A stretch of 64,000 nucleotides of DNA from NCBI GenBank assembly GCA_019614645.1, contig JABWDB010000012.1:6510001-6574000 (forward strand), written 5' to 3'. The DNA comes from Stratiolaelaps scimitus (taxonomy: Eukaryota; Arthropoda; Arachnida; Mesostigmata; Laelapidae). The position numbers and the translations under genes were made by a program. Shown piece after piece: positions 1 through 11,078 of this stretch. Within the stretch, counting starts at the first letter, position 1, and every line of letters begins with the position of its first letter. A model generated the notes under the pieces. It ran no database searches, was not told where the DNA came from, and saw only the letters and a list, made by a program, of their open reading frames with translations.

Positions 1-1337
1 CTTTTACTACTATTATAATATAACAACAAGAACAACAACAACAAGAGCCGCTACTGTGGATTGGTCTAACCGGCGACCAGACCTCCCAGTGTCCATAGTC
101 TCAGCCTTGAGGGCTGCGGGATGCCTTAGGAACATACGCGCACTTACGCCTGCTTCCGACCTTCGCTCTATATAAGCACACATAGATTATTCGCACGACG
201 AGCCGGCAACGCATAGCCAGCCTGGCCGTGTGCCGAAGTACAAGCTTAGCCGAGTCGGCGCTCACAGGCTCACCGGCGACGATATGCGGCTCGCACGCCA
301 TCGTGGGCCTCGGCGCTCACACGATCCACTGTGGAAAAACGGTCCGTCGATCACTCGATATCGCTGGCCTGGCAGGCGCCCGCGCAGGCAGGATGCCGGT
401 AAGAGCAGATCGCCTGCTGATACCGCCGCACGCTACAATCGCATGGCACTCGCCATTATTCGGACGCGGCTATGTTTAGCAGCCATCGTGACCTAAAGAG
501 GAGCCGGCATCCGAGGCTTCCGACAGCCCGGCAGTCCCCCCTCTGCCAGTGGCTGGGTACTCCACCTGCGTCGTTGTTGAGAAGCCGCAGAAACAGGTGG
601 AGTGACACCAGGACAGAGAGACCCCGAAGGAGATCGCTGCGAAACAAAGCGGCCGAGAGACGGGCGTTTGCAGCACTCTGCTGCAAAACATACGGAGGCA
701 CTTTCGGACAGATGGCGCAGAGGGAGGCGCAATGGAGAAGATGCGAGATCTGGAATCACTGTCGTGCTAGCTGTGGCCGCTTGGTAGTCGCAGAAGCAGC
801 GGTTGAAAGGACGCTGCAACATATGACGCCCGACAAGACGAAAAGGCAATGGAAACAGCAAAGAAAGGCGGGCATCGGCAGCGGGACGTACCTCAGGGGG
901 GTAGAGTAATTCGTCAGGCCGATTTTCTGCGGGAGCTCGGAGGGTGGCCGGCAGATATAGGAGAGGGGGCACGCAGCTTGAAGGGAATTTGTGGAAATTG
1001 TATCGGACCAAATGTACAGGAGAGCAGACACGAGGGGTGGGTTACAGACGGCTTTATTTTTCATTTTTAATTCGGCTATGGTGCAGGTTTGATCGCAATG
1101 AGACTCGATTGGTATGTTTTATGTATTAGATTTATCCATATACAGTGTCAAGCAACGGGGTTCCACGCGCCGGCCGGCACCTGCCCTCATTATGAGGTGT
1201 GGCGAACCGTGCCCCAAATATTATACAATGCAGCAGCGTGCGTAGTCGTGCCGTCCTTAGGCGGCCTTGCCGAGAGGGCTCCCGCTTGAAATTTATTTTT
1301 CTTAAGACGCTAATAAAAACAAGTAAATTTTAATTTT

Positions 1338-1362
1338 AAAAAAAAATATATATATATATATA
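1338..1362. repeat. Poly-A plus (TA)n
   Basis: A run of nine A followed by about eight AT units, in an AT-rich stretch. It could be the tail of an old retroelement, but no body is recognisable. Confidence 0.8.
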
Positions 1363-1518
1363 AGTATTTATCGAGGTAGCCAGGGCAACACCAGGGCTTG
1401 TAACCATACAATCTCAATTTCGGATCCCGAAATCACTGCGCTCCTGTACTTGCAAATTTGTCATAATATATATATCTTTAATTTATAAACATTTTTATCC
1501 AATTATAAAACTGGGCGA

Positions 1519-1520
<2 letters not shown>

Positions 1521-1551
<31 letters not shown>
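1521..1551. repeat. (TA)15 microsatellite
   Basis: Uninterrupted alternating TA. Confidence 0.95.
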
Positions 1552-1553
<2 letters not shown>

Positions 1554-1842
1554 CTACACTCCAGGCTGAAATAGTCCTTCAAATTCTCAACCCTAATTCG
1601 TCCAACATTTCGTCCAGCAAATGCCGTCTGTTCGTGACCCGTTACAAAGCTTCCCCGTATTGGGCGACCAAGGTTGCTGCAGCAGGTATTGTTCATCTGC
1701 AATGTTTGTGAGAGCAGTATAGATCTCCGCTTTCCCGACATCGCAGTCGCCGTCATCACTGCAAGACACCTCCTCTGCCACCGGTTTCGGTTGAGCCGAA
1801 GGCTACCTTGCTGGTAACAGCGAGACGGGAACAGACCAAAAA

Positions 1843-1860
1843 GGAGAGAGAGAGAGAGAG
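1843..1860. repeat. (GA)9 microsatellite
   Basis: Uninterrupted GA run, followed about 70 bp later by a (GAGC)n run. Confidence 0.9.
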
Positions 1861-1927
1861 CAAGTAGCAAATTGAGCGGCAGATTCGCCTCGTCCATGGG
1901 AAAAGCTACAGATGGTGCTTGTTTCCT

Positions 1928-1950
1928 GAGCGAGCGAGCGAGCGAGCGAG
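1928..1950. repeat. (GAGC)n microsatellite
   Basis: Five to six GAGC/GCGA units. The same motif class, read as GCTC, recurs at 18667-18684 and 63411-63429. Confidence 0.9.
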
Positions 1951-2522
1951 CTCGCGAGCACCGGACGGCTGTCATCGTGGCCGCCGCCGCCTCACAATGA
2001 TCTTATTGACGTTGCGGTCGCAAGCTCGTCGTTCATAGGGGCACAGCGGTCGGCAGCGCTGCCTGAGCGAAGCTGAAAAGGAGGCTTCGAAGCCTGAGGG
2101 CCCCGCTGGAGGGCTGGCTGTGCTGAGAGAAACTCGAGCGTTCTGTTGCACAGACGTATTGTACGATCGAAATGCGCTGCAGCCACGTAACGGAGAGATG
2201 AAGGAACCAGAGGACAGTACTTTACTCAACGGTTCGAAGATGTACTGTGCTTCGTACAGCGCGAAGAGCAGGACAGTGCTGCAATGTTCTCTGAGCCCAT
2301 CGATCTATCAGTCTATGGCAGACAGCAACAGCCAGCAGGACAATCAACAACAAGATGTTGAGTCACAGAGGGCACGCATATCCGGAGCCAGCTTTTCTAC
2401 GCACTCAGGCGGCTCAGAGGATGGTGATGCTTACTTATTCTTGGATTGCATGGCTCACTCAGGGCGCTCTTAATGAAAATGGTAATATATCAACTCGTCC
2501 AAAGTCGTGCATTGCGTTGTTC

Positions 2523-2526
<4 letters not shown>

Positions 2527-2566
<40 letters not shown>
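2527..2566. repeat. (AT)20 microsatellite, tail of SINE family A
   Basis: Uninterrupted. It lies about 20 bp beyond the 3' end of the minus-strand SINE at 2586-2832. Confidence 0.95.
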
Positions 2567-2569
<3 letters not shown>

Positions 2570-2585
2570 ATACATAATAATTGTT

Positions 2586-2832
2586 TTTGGAGTTAACCCT
2601 CAGCTGTTCCCCTATCTGACATGCGTCAGCTCTTAACCTTTTAGGTATTACTATGAGGACGTGTCGGGGCCACCTCTGCTTATTCTCTTCTTTCCTCGTA
2701 CCTGGCGAGAATCTTCAGACAAAGAAAGATGATAAAGAACTCCAAAGATTCTACGCGTCTGACAGCATTTGAACCCGCGTCCCTCCCGTCTAGCAGTCCA
2801 CGACGCTCACCACTAGACCATCCAGGCAACAC
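2586..2832 (-). mobile_element. tRNA-derived SINE, family A, near full-length copy
   Basis: Read on the minus strand, the element opens with a tRNA-like head: GCCTGGATGGTCTAGTGGTG holds a good RNA polymerase III A box (positions 2807-2821). A B-box-like GGGTTCAAATGC follows at 2776-2765, 45 nt later. A ~150-nt body runs to GAACAGCTGAGGGT (2609-2596). Just beyond it is a 40-bp (AT)n tract at 2527-2566 that may be the tail. Head, unrelated body and simple tail is the classic SINE layout. The same body recurs at about 52411-52610, and the 3' end again at 37997-38010. I cannot name the family or confirm which tRNA founded it; tRNA-His/Glu/Asp-type heads share this A-box form. Confidence 0.7.
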
Positions 2833-5800
2833 GTGGTTACATGGTTGCCCAGAAGATCAGCTTTCAAACGAACAGGTGGACTTACCGGGCGGACGATATC
2901 GGAGTTGCTGTATGGATTTGTATTACAAAATAGCTCCTAACATCGTATGTACACTATTAGGGTGCTGTTGAGGCTCGTCACTGAGCTACTGAACAAAACG
3001 AGATAATGTGATTATTTCGTATAAAGATTCGAAGGGTAGATTTGACGAGTGGTTTAACGTCCCCCCAAATAAAACACGCCTCAAGGATTACGAAGCCTCG
3101 AATCACACACCGATCGTAATCTCTGCGTAATCTAAACCATTCACTGTAACTTATTTCGTGCCAGCTCGGCGATTGCAAGCATCAGCTTAGTCTTACTACC
3201 ATGATCATCTGCCTAAGACGGACGTATCTCTTAACGGTTTTGTTACGTCCCATCTTCTAGCCGCACAGCAGTCAGAGTATCACAAGTGGGACCAGTTCGA
3301 AGTTCGAGCCGAAAGAATCACCAGAGGCAATGACCGGGGGGTCAGTGAGCTAACTGGATGCCGGGTGCAGCGTTTGACGGCGAATGACACCGGCGGCGCC
3401 GGCGACGGCCACCCGCTGAAAGGAAAAACTATGGGCCGTGGCCTATCCGTCATTAATATTTATACAACAAGCAAGCACCTTGATACCCTCGGTCGCCGGC
3501 TGGTGGCGCTGCTGATACACCGTTTCAGCTAACTGGAGTGGCTGGAGTCGCCTGCCCCGGGGACGTCTCGGATCCCGGCTACTTCCAGATGCCCCCCGCG
3601 TCCCCCCCCGCCGCATCCCCGCACCCTTATGGTAAACTAGGCGGGTAGGGTTGGACCGAGACTGTTTCTCTCGGCGGCTTCGTTGTGCCACTGGAGAGTG
3701 GGGTGGATGGGTGGCTTGCCTCAGCGCCACACCATTACGCATTGCTGCTGCGTCCCACTGGTACCGAACGGCAAAAGGACGTCAACAAACGTTAAGTCTA
3801 TGGCAATGAGCAGTGGAGCGCACACACGCTGCCCACAGTATCAGATAGCGAATTCGGTGGAGGAAGAGCCGTGTCTCGAGCTCGACACACGGTGACTCCG
3901 GAAAGGCTCAGACTGGGGCACGGCTTGGCCCCATCGTGGGGAGCCGTGGGTGGTCTTGGCCCGATGGTGAAAGCGAGCCGCTCCTGCGTTCCGTGTATCA
4001 GGTGGGCTTACCGGTGGAATTGGGCGACCATCGCGAACCACCCTGGCAGGTTACTTGTGCGGCACGCAAGAAGCCATATCCACCAGCAGCGAAGTCACCG
4101 GCTCTCAGTCATCACGCCACGGCCACCGACACAGCCACCCATCGGAAGCCTGGCAGTACCGTTATTACATTTGCGGCTGATTCTACTAGCGCTGCCGGAA
4201 AGGCTGGTCTTACCGGAGCCCCGGCGGTATCCCGCCTCCACCTTTGCCGCTACACTTGTGTTTCGTAGTCGGTTGAGGTGCGGCGATACCATAGCGGGCA
4301 AGGTGTGACGCAGTGCGAAAAGCTGTAGAACAAATCTAACGAAACAACCTAACTGCATGAGACTTCACTTGGGAGTTGTAGTCGCAGGCGTTGATTTGAG
4401 TTCGCATTTGCCGTTCGGTATTTCGATTTTGCCCTTAGCTCTACATTGTCGCAATAGTATAACGTGCTGTTCAGCGTGGCCAGCGTGTGCGGAGTGGGAG
4501 CGAGGAGTGCAAATCACTCATGACCATTAACCACTGATATTTCGTCACCATATAAGCATGCAGACTAGCTAGCACAGGTTCCATACGGGAGCACAAGGTT
4601 CACTTTTACACTCCTTCTCGTCTCGGGTACCTATATGTAACCATTGGAAACTGCACTGTTAGAGAATTAGGGAAGCATTCTATTGTTTTCTCGAGCCTAC
4701 GATCTGGCGTCTCTTCATTGCACTTTCCCACACTTATACCACCAACGCTTCTCGACTCGATACGAAGTCCGATGAAGAAGTTCGCAAAAATATCCCCCTT
4801 AACCAGCCATCCGTTCTTCGCCGTCAGCCCTTGGCCGTTGGCGCACTGTGAAATAACGAAGGCGCCGTCGCCGTTCGCCTCTACCAACGGCCTCACTACC
4901 TCGTTCGCCTTTGCTTCTGCCGCCGCGCTCTCGGTCGCGTCGAAGCCTACCTAGCCGCCGCCGCCGCCAGGACCAAAGCCAAGCGGGAAGGCCAACAGCG
5001 GGTCGCTGACGGTGGTCGGTCCAAGGGGCGGGCCGGGGCGAGGTGCGGTTGGGGTCTCAGGGATCGGTTGGTTTCTATTTATCGGCACTTCTTCCGTTGA
5101 CACTTCGACACTCGCGGAAGCAGCTCCGACAGCGGCGGGCAAGCAGGTCTTCAGTCTTCGTTCCTTCGCTGCTTTGCCATTTGGCGAAATAATAGAATCC
5201 TTATCTGCCCTTGCGCCTATAGAACACTGTCGGCCTCGCCCAGCTCTGTCGCAAGGATCTGCGGCCCGGTAGGATCTCCGAGGAGCTCGGGCTGCGCGTC
5301 GAGGAAGCGGCGCGCTTGCCACCTCGCGGAGAGGAGAAGCACAGAATGGAAGAAACCGCGTTACGTTTCGACAGGCCCGAGAACATAGGGGCAAGTGGCA
5401 AGCGACCCGCTGACGCTGTCCTCCTCGCCGGCAACGGCAGAGAGAAAGCCACCGGTACGGGGGTAACGGATCGGGGAGCTTCCAGCGTCATCCTAGGTGC
5501 AATGTCGGCACGGAGAGAAACAAAAGTATTAGCGGAGTCGACTCTTGGATAGAAGGCGAACCAGCCCAGCCCCACCTCGGGTACACAACGAATCCTCCAA
5601 AGGGGGTGCGACGGGCAGCCCCTTGGGGCACAACGAGGATGGGGGTTGAAGGCGCTGGAAGTAGGCGCGAGAACAAAAATCCTTGCAATAAGATGACTAA
5701 CAGTGCGCTTCAATTCGTTGCTCTGATGCGCTCCCAAAAATTCAACACTATATATAATATATATATATATCTATACATACACTAAGTATGTACATGTGAC

Positions 5801-6900
5801 ATGTACGATTAATGCGTTGTTGAACGCATATGTTGGCGCTTTCTATTGATTTTTTTCATTTAATTCTGAGATTAACGTAATGTTGCTCGTTCTGTCAACC
5901 CTTGCAGGTAAGTCACGAGAGCACTGCCCGGTTCCAGGCGATGGCACTGGTGATGTCTACACATTCGAGGTACATTAGTGCCTCAGCTGAAGTGTCCGAA
6001 CGTGGATCAGCAAAATCGGTTTCCAATCTGTAACACAGCTCGGAGACAGACTGAAGAAGGTTCCGTTGAATGCTAAAGTATCTCCGACTTGAAGTATTGA
6101 ATCATTATGATTGAAGGTGCTTGTAAGGCCCATAGGAGACCCATAGGGGAGTTGCTGGATTAAACGGAAGCGGGCACGGTAGCGGTCGCGCGTCCATATG
6201 CAGGGCCATTGCTGCGTCACCTCGACGACACTTCATTCTACTGTATAAGCTAATATCGCATGCAACTCATCGTGTCATTGACGAGGCCTGTCAGCGACGC
6301 TGTCCGCCCGTATATGTGATCGCTATACTAGATTGTTAAGGCAGGCCAGGGGAGTCATTGCATACATTATTCGGTGGCATACGCCAAGCGAATGGAACCA
6401 ACCGTTCGCGTGCGGCACTCCGATATCCGCGATCTCTATAAATACTAGACTACGCTTAACCCAGTGCAATAGTAGTACAAACATTTCTGCTGATAGCTGG
6501 ACCTAACGCAACCTATCAGGTTTACCTGAGGACAAGCGATGTATCTCCAATATCGCCGCGCTGGGTAAGCATGAAATACCCAAAGTGCTCGCGTGGCAGT
6601 AGCGCTACACGGATAGTACAAACTTTTCTCTTGGGATATACAAGCTATATAAACAAGGAGTGTCGAATACTATAGCGGAGAAACTGGATAAGCCACACTC
6701 CGAGTGGCGTTAGGCCCATCCTTGATACTGGCCAAGAGCCACTAGGTGATTTCCTCGATGCATTTTGGCAATGATTAAATAACGAAAAAACAAAAAACGT
6801 ATTAATTTCACATGGGTTCACATCAAATCCGCTCTCGGGTCCTCGCATCTCTTTCTCTCTCATCGTCCTCTATCTCATTGGCCCCCCCTCCTCTTTGCTT
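2833..6900. other. No gene recognised; GC-rich block 3.3-5.7 kb
   Basis: It holds C-rich runs near 3590-3620, overlapping open frames on both strands at 3.7-4.3 kb, and a minus-strand frame from 5394 to 4606 broken by one stop (reported as a finding). A B-box-like GTTCGAAGTTCGAGCC at 3286-3305 lacks a convincing A box. From 5.75 to 6.9 kb it is AT-richer, with nothing recognised. Confidence 0.5.
5749..5771. repeat. (TA)n microsatellite, interrupted
   Basis: A TA run broken by one AAT. It is followed at about 5789-5806 by GTACATGTGACATGTAC, a short palindrome. Confidence 0.85.
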
Positions 6901-7743
6901 CGTCGGTAGACTGTCTACAACAGCATGACACCAACACCGTCTATGACCGAGCATTTGTGCTCATACACTGCCGCCGCTGATGTCAAGCTGGCTTGGTTAT
7001 ACACCACCATCTTCACCACCACCGCAGCTGCCGTTGTCCAGCGCGACCGTCATCCAATCACACGATAGTAGGTGTGGTAGTTCCCTCCTTTTCATCTCGG
7101 CATCATCTCGTTGTCGATCTCCCCCCGTCTCGCCTTCACCGCGTGCACCGCTTCTCGGGGGTTCCGCACTTCCAAGCGAACGAACCTTCCCGCGAGCTTT
7201 CTTCATCTTTTCTTCTTCCCGACCCGCATCGCAGTAGCGCTGCACACCCCCGAACGATAGCCCTCCTAGTCCTCCTTCTTTATCTTGATTATCCCCTGCC
7301 CCGGCCCTTGTGTCCTTGCTGTGTGTCATGCTGCTGATGTGCCGTTGGTGCATGCTTTGCTTTTTCTCATCGAAGAACGTCGGGGTGTCCTTCCTTCAGT
7401 AGGCTCTGCCTTGTCGGCCCACGGTGCGCCCACCGCTCACGCCATCCCCCTCCGGGCTATATCCGCGGGGCTAGCAATTTCCTCGAAGGAGCCCCCCCCC
7501 CCCCGCCTCGCTCTCTGCGCGTCCTCTCATCCAAGCACTGATCGCAGTTATTATTAGTCATCTCATCTTATCTATCTGCCTGTTTCATCTATGCCGTCAG
7601 GCCGTCCGGCCGGTCAACAGACAGGCAAACTGTACAGCGTGGCGGCGGAGTCGCCGGCGCTTTTCTGCCTTCTCCCATAGCCACAATGACCACGAACAGC
7701 CAGGATGACCACCCGTTACTCGGCTGCGGGTCGGTCGGTGTCG

Positions 7744-7767
7744 GACTCTACCACGACGAACTACTAG

Positions 7768-7799
<32 letters not shown>

Positions 7800-7815
7800 T
7801 CGTCGTGGTAGAGTC
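7744..7815. repeat. Inverted repeat with 17-bp arms enclosing a (TA)n array
   Basis: GACTCTACCACGACGAA (7744-7760) is the exact reverse complement of TTCGTCGTGGTAGAGTC (7799-7815). The 38-bp space between them ends in a (TA)13 run, 7774-7799. This could be a folded-back duplication or the ends of a very short MITE-like element. A second TA run follows at 7826-7839. Confidence 0.9.
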
Positions 7816-9234
7816 TCTCACACACATATATATATATATCGAGGGTATCCCATCTCCTCAGCGGAGCGGCTAGCCGTATCGTGGAGAGTTGTTAGGTTCT
7901 GCCGATAGCAGCACCTAACCGGAGCGGTCCACCTCTTTCTCATCACGCGTACGATGGCAGGCTGTGCCTGCTGCCAGCTGAACGACTAAGGCCCTCTATT
8001 CCTTCATCTTATCCTTTTTCCCCACGCGATGGTTCAGTGGTGGCGATGGGACCCGTCGTTTTGCCCACGTTCATCTACTAAGCTCGTCCATCTTCCATCT
8101 GGGGGGGGAGGTGTGAACACGCCCTGCGTGCTAGTGTGCAAGTGCTAAGCGAGAGCATGCAAGGGAAGCTCGGAAGGAAGGCGAGAGAGAGAGGGAGAGA
8201 GCCAATTCTGCTATAAAGTCACCCACCATCCGGTTTCCTCAGGCCGAAGGCTTGCGATAGCCGTACGTGGAACACTCGTACGTGATGGCATTGCTCGGCG
8301 ACGTTAGATCGCGAGGTATTGGCTACTTTGGGATTGGTGCCTTTGTACAGTACTAGGACGACGCGAGGTTTTGTTGCAGGGAGAACCTTTTCCGAGAAAG
8401 GAAGCCTGCGCTTCGTATTATCTGCACCCGACAGCTTCTTTATTCTTTTGAAGAGCAAGATAGCGATAAGGGGGAGCCTAGTTAGGCCTATGTCACACGT
8501 ACTTGCTATGTACCTGACTAATTAATCAACAGTAATTCGACATACGAATCATCGCATTATCAGGAGCCTGTGAAATGCTGCAATATTACAGCGTACAGTT
8601 CTGCTAGACCAACACCATGACTGACATAGACACACATCGGAACAGCGGTGACTTCGCACAATATTGACACCCGCCACCACTTACCATAAACGATTGTATA
8701 TTAAACTGCAGCAAACAGCAGGTGCTTACAAGGGCAACTGTAAGTCTACTGTTTTCTCCAAGTAAAAAGTGGCGTTTTGATCGTTCTGTACATTCATATA
8801 CATATATTTCGTTGGCATACTACCAGCGTCACTGAATTGCTCAATCGATGGGCAGTTAAACAAACCGACAGACGCGGTGTAATCTATGCTATGAACGTGA
8901 CAGCTAAGAGTTAGTCACTTCCCAACCACCAATATCCACTGACTGCAGAGTAATGTCGGCCGCAAAGCAGTCATAGGGGAGGTGGACGTCCCTTCTCACC
9001 TAGATATCAGCGTCAACGAAGCACTATCACAGTAAAATAAGAATAGTGGAACAGCAGCGCGATTCCTGTCGTTGTCAAGATCGCGTCATTGCAGCTGAGG
9101 CAAGCGGGACGTTTGTCCCAGGTTGGCCGCCGCCGACGACCCACCAACGGGCCTTATGTTGCCCGTCCCCGTGCGAAGGCCCAGAGGGCCGGGCAGTGTG
9201 TCGTTACTCGGCTGGATCGACCTCGCAGTAGCGA

Positions 9235-9276
9235 ATCTCTCTCTTTCTCCCCTTTCTCTGTCTCTCTCTCTCTCAC
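9235..9276. repeat. CT-rich microsatellite
   Basis: Interrupted (CT)n run ending in nine CT units. Confidence 0.85.
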
Positions 9277-10565
9277 AATTACTCTCTATGGCGAATTCGA
9301 ACAACGAATGGGCAGGCTGTACCCTGGAGAGATCGGCCAGATGCGAAGCTCCCTACGTATACCATTTAATACCTTCCTCCTTCTTCCTGTCGGCCTCCTC
9401 CGTTTGACTCCAGTCGCCGGAGTTATTTCGTTCATGGCGTCCTCTATATGCGATAGCAAGCAGACACAGGATCACCGGCTCCTAGAACGGCCCAGTCTCC
9501 CAAATACTTTCGGTTGTAACATACGCTTCATGTCTTCCACGCTGGAGTTAGCAAAAAATCCACAAGCGGGATGCGGGCTCGGCAGGAGTACCCCGAACTG
9601 GGAGCCTCGGGTCGCTCATCGGGACCTGCGCTGGCATACGCCGTGTCTCTTGAAGGGAAACGAAGCGCACAGTCGTTTGCTTATTGCTTGTTAGGCGGAC
9701 GAAACGTTGTCGTTGATGACGACTACGAGTATATTCTTGGGTAGCTACGTTAGACTCGTTACGTTGGACGCTTGTTTATAATAGATATTAATTTCGATAC
9801 AGCCCGCTCCAAAGCGCGTGTGCTTGCAGATTGAACAGAGACAACTTTGGAGGTCAAACTCATTCCAGTGACTGTGATATATTCACTTTCATCACAAATC
9901 GTCCGAAAGCCCAACATGGGGTGGGCCTTTTATTTCTTTACACTTACGTATGTTGCACTCCTCTTCAAAGGCGCACGCAACCGCACATATATGTGTATGC
10001 CGTACCAACTCACTCTACAAACTACGAAGTTGGCAGTGCCACTCACGCACGTCAGCTGCAACGCGTAACGAATTACCGGCGTAAACACGGCGCGAATAGC
10101 CACAATCCCCATGCAAATCTGTCTGGCCATATCGTCTCACAGTGGCTCCCTGCAGTTCGCTCCCTTCCCAGCCTTCATTCTTATAGCCTCGGGTCTCGCG
10201 TCGGGTAGGCGTCCTTGCCTGAAACTCACCCCCTCATTTTACTGATGCTGCTTGGCTAGAGGTCTGAGATCTAGCTAGGAGATCTAGCGTGAGACCTGGC
10301 TGAAACCGTGCCTCTCAAAAAGGTCTGTCTCTTTCTCACCCCCACAGGCCCCATAGCCTTCTGTTGTACGCCACTGGTCGACCGTCGCCAGCACCCAGCT
10401 AGCGGATCGCTTATTACCACGTAGCTGGGAGCGTTTGGGGAAGCCGGCCGGTCCCACGACGGCCATGGGCTGGCTGACTCATCCATCTTGGGCTGCCCGC
10501 ACCAAGTCCCGCCGGCAGGAGGCCGCCGTCCCCATCAAGCTGCCACGACGACGTGTAGAGCCGAC

Positions 10566-10583
10566 GGCAGCAGCAGCAGCGAC
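10566..10583. repeat. (CAG)5 trinucleotide repeat
   Basis: GGCAGCAGCAGCAGCGA in a GC-rich block. Confidence 0.85.
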
Positions 10584-11049
10584 GGTTCTAGCAACGGCCA
10601 TCCGTTCGAGGCCGCATGAGAGCCTTAGTCTTGCGCCCCTTGCTCGCTCACGCGCTGCCCTCGGTCGCGTGCAGGGCTACGGAGCGAGAGCACTAGTGCC
10701 CTCGTAGAGACTGCTGCAGACGATCGTAGCAAGACCTGCGTCAGCGGGCAATACTAGTAGCTATGCTGACGAGTTTTGATAGGCCGTCGGCGCGCGGTTT
10801 GCTCTGCACCAGTTGCGTTGGGCCGCTGGTCGGATGTAGTGGAAGCTGTGGTGCCGACGTCCCAGGTTGCTTCGCGTAGGAGGCCTGCGGGACAAGACCA
10901 GGAAAAAAACAGAATGGATAAAGGAAGCGAAACAGTGGGCGTCAAAATGGGGCGGGGGTAAGCGCTAACAGCAAAATGTGAGGAAAAGTAGCTAAAATTC
11001 CTTACGCATTCACCTCGGCGTCCCTTCCTAGGCCCCTGTTCTTTCCCAG

Positions 11050-11078
11050 GCGGCGGCGGCGGTGGTGGTGGTGGTGGC
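11050..11078. repeat. (GGC)n(GGT)n trinucleotide repeat
   Basis: GGCGGCGGCGGCGGTGGTGGTGGTGGTGG. Confidence 0.9.

Larger units (their letters stand above)
1..2526. other. No gene recognised
   Basis: GC-rich up to about 1290, then an AT-rich stretch with two TA arrays, then a mixed part. Open frames occur on both strands (the longest at 493-1011 minus and 472-909 plus, which overlap each other). They have no recognisable domain and no splice or start context, and look compositional. An AAC run lies at 21-45. Confidence 0.5.
6901..9700. other. No gene recognised; pyrimidine-rich block and TA inverted repeat
   Basis: From 6.9 to 7.6 kb the + strand is strongly C/T-rich, with a C run near 7490-7503. 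The 17-bp inverted repeat sits at 7744-7815. An interrupted GA tract lies at 8183-8201 and a CT tract at 9235-9276. A 201-codon + frame (9089-9694, non-ATG start) spans the CT tract and has no known domain. Confidence 0.5.

Noticed and set aside
3280..3310. B-box-like GTTCGAAGTTCGAGCC suggesting another tRNA-derived element
   Set aside because: No convincing A box at the right distance and no similarity to either SINE family's body.
3936..4268. Frame with a W.DGE...VTCAARK pattern that recalls the end of an Ig domain
   Set aside because: The Trp-to-Cys spacing is too short, no L..D.G.Y.C signature is present and no splice sites frame it; probably coincidence.
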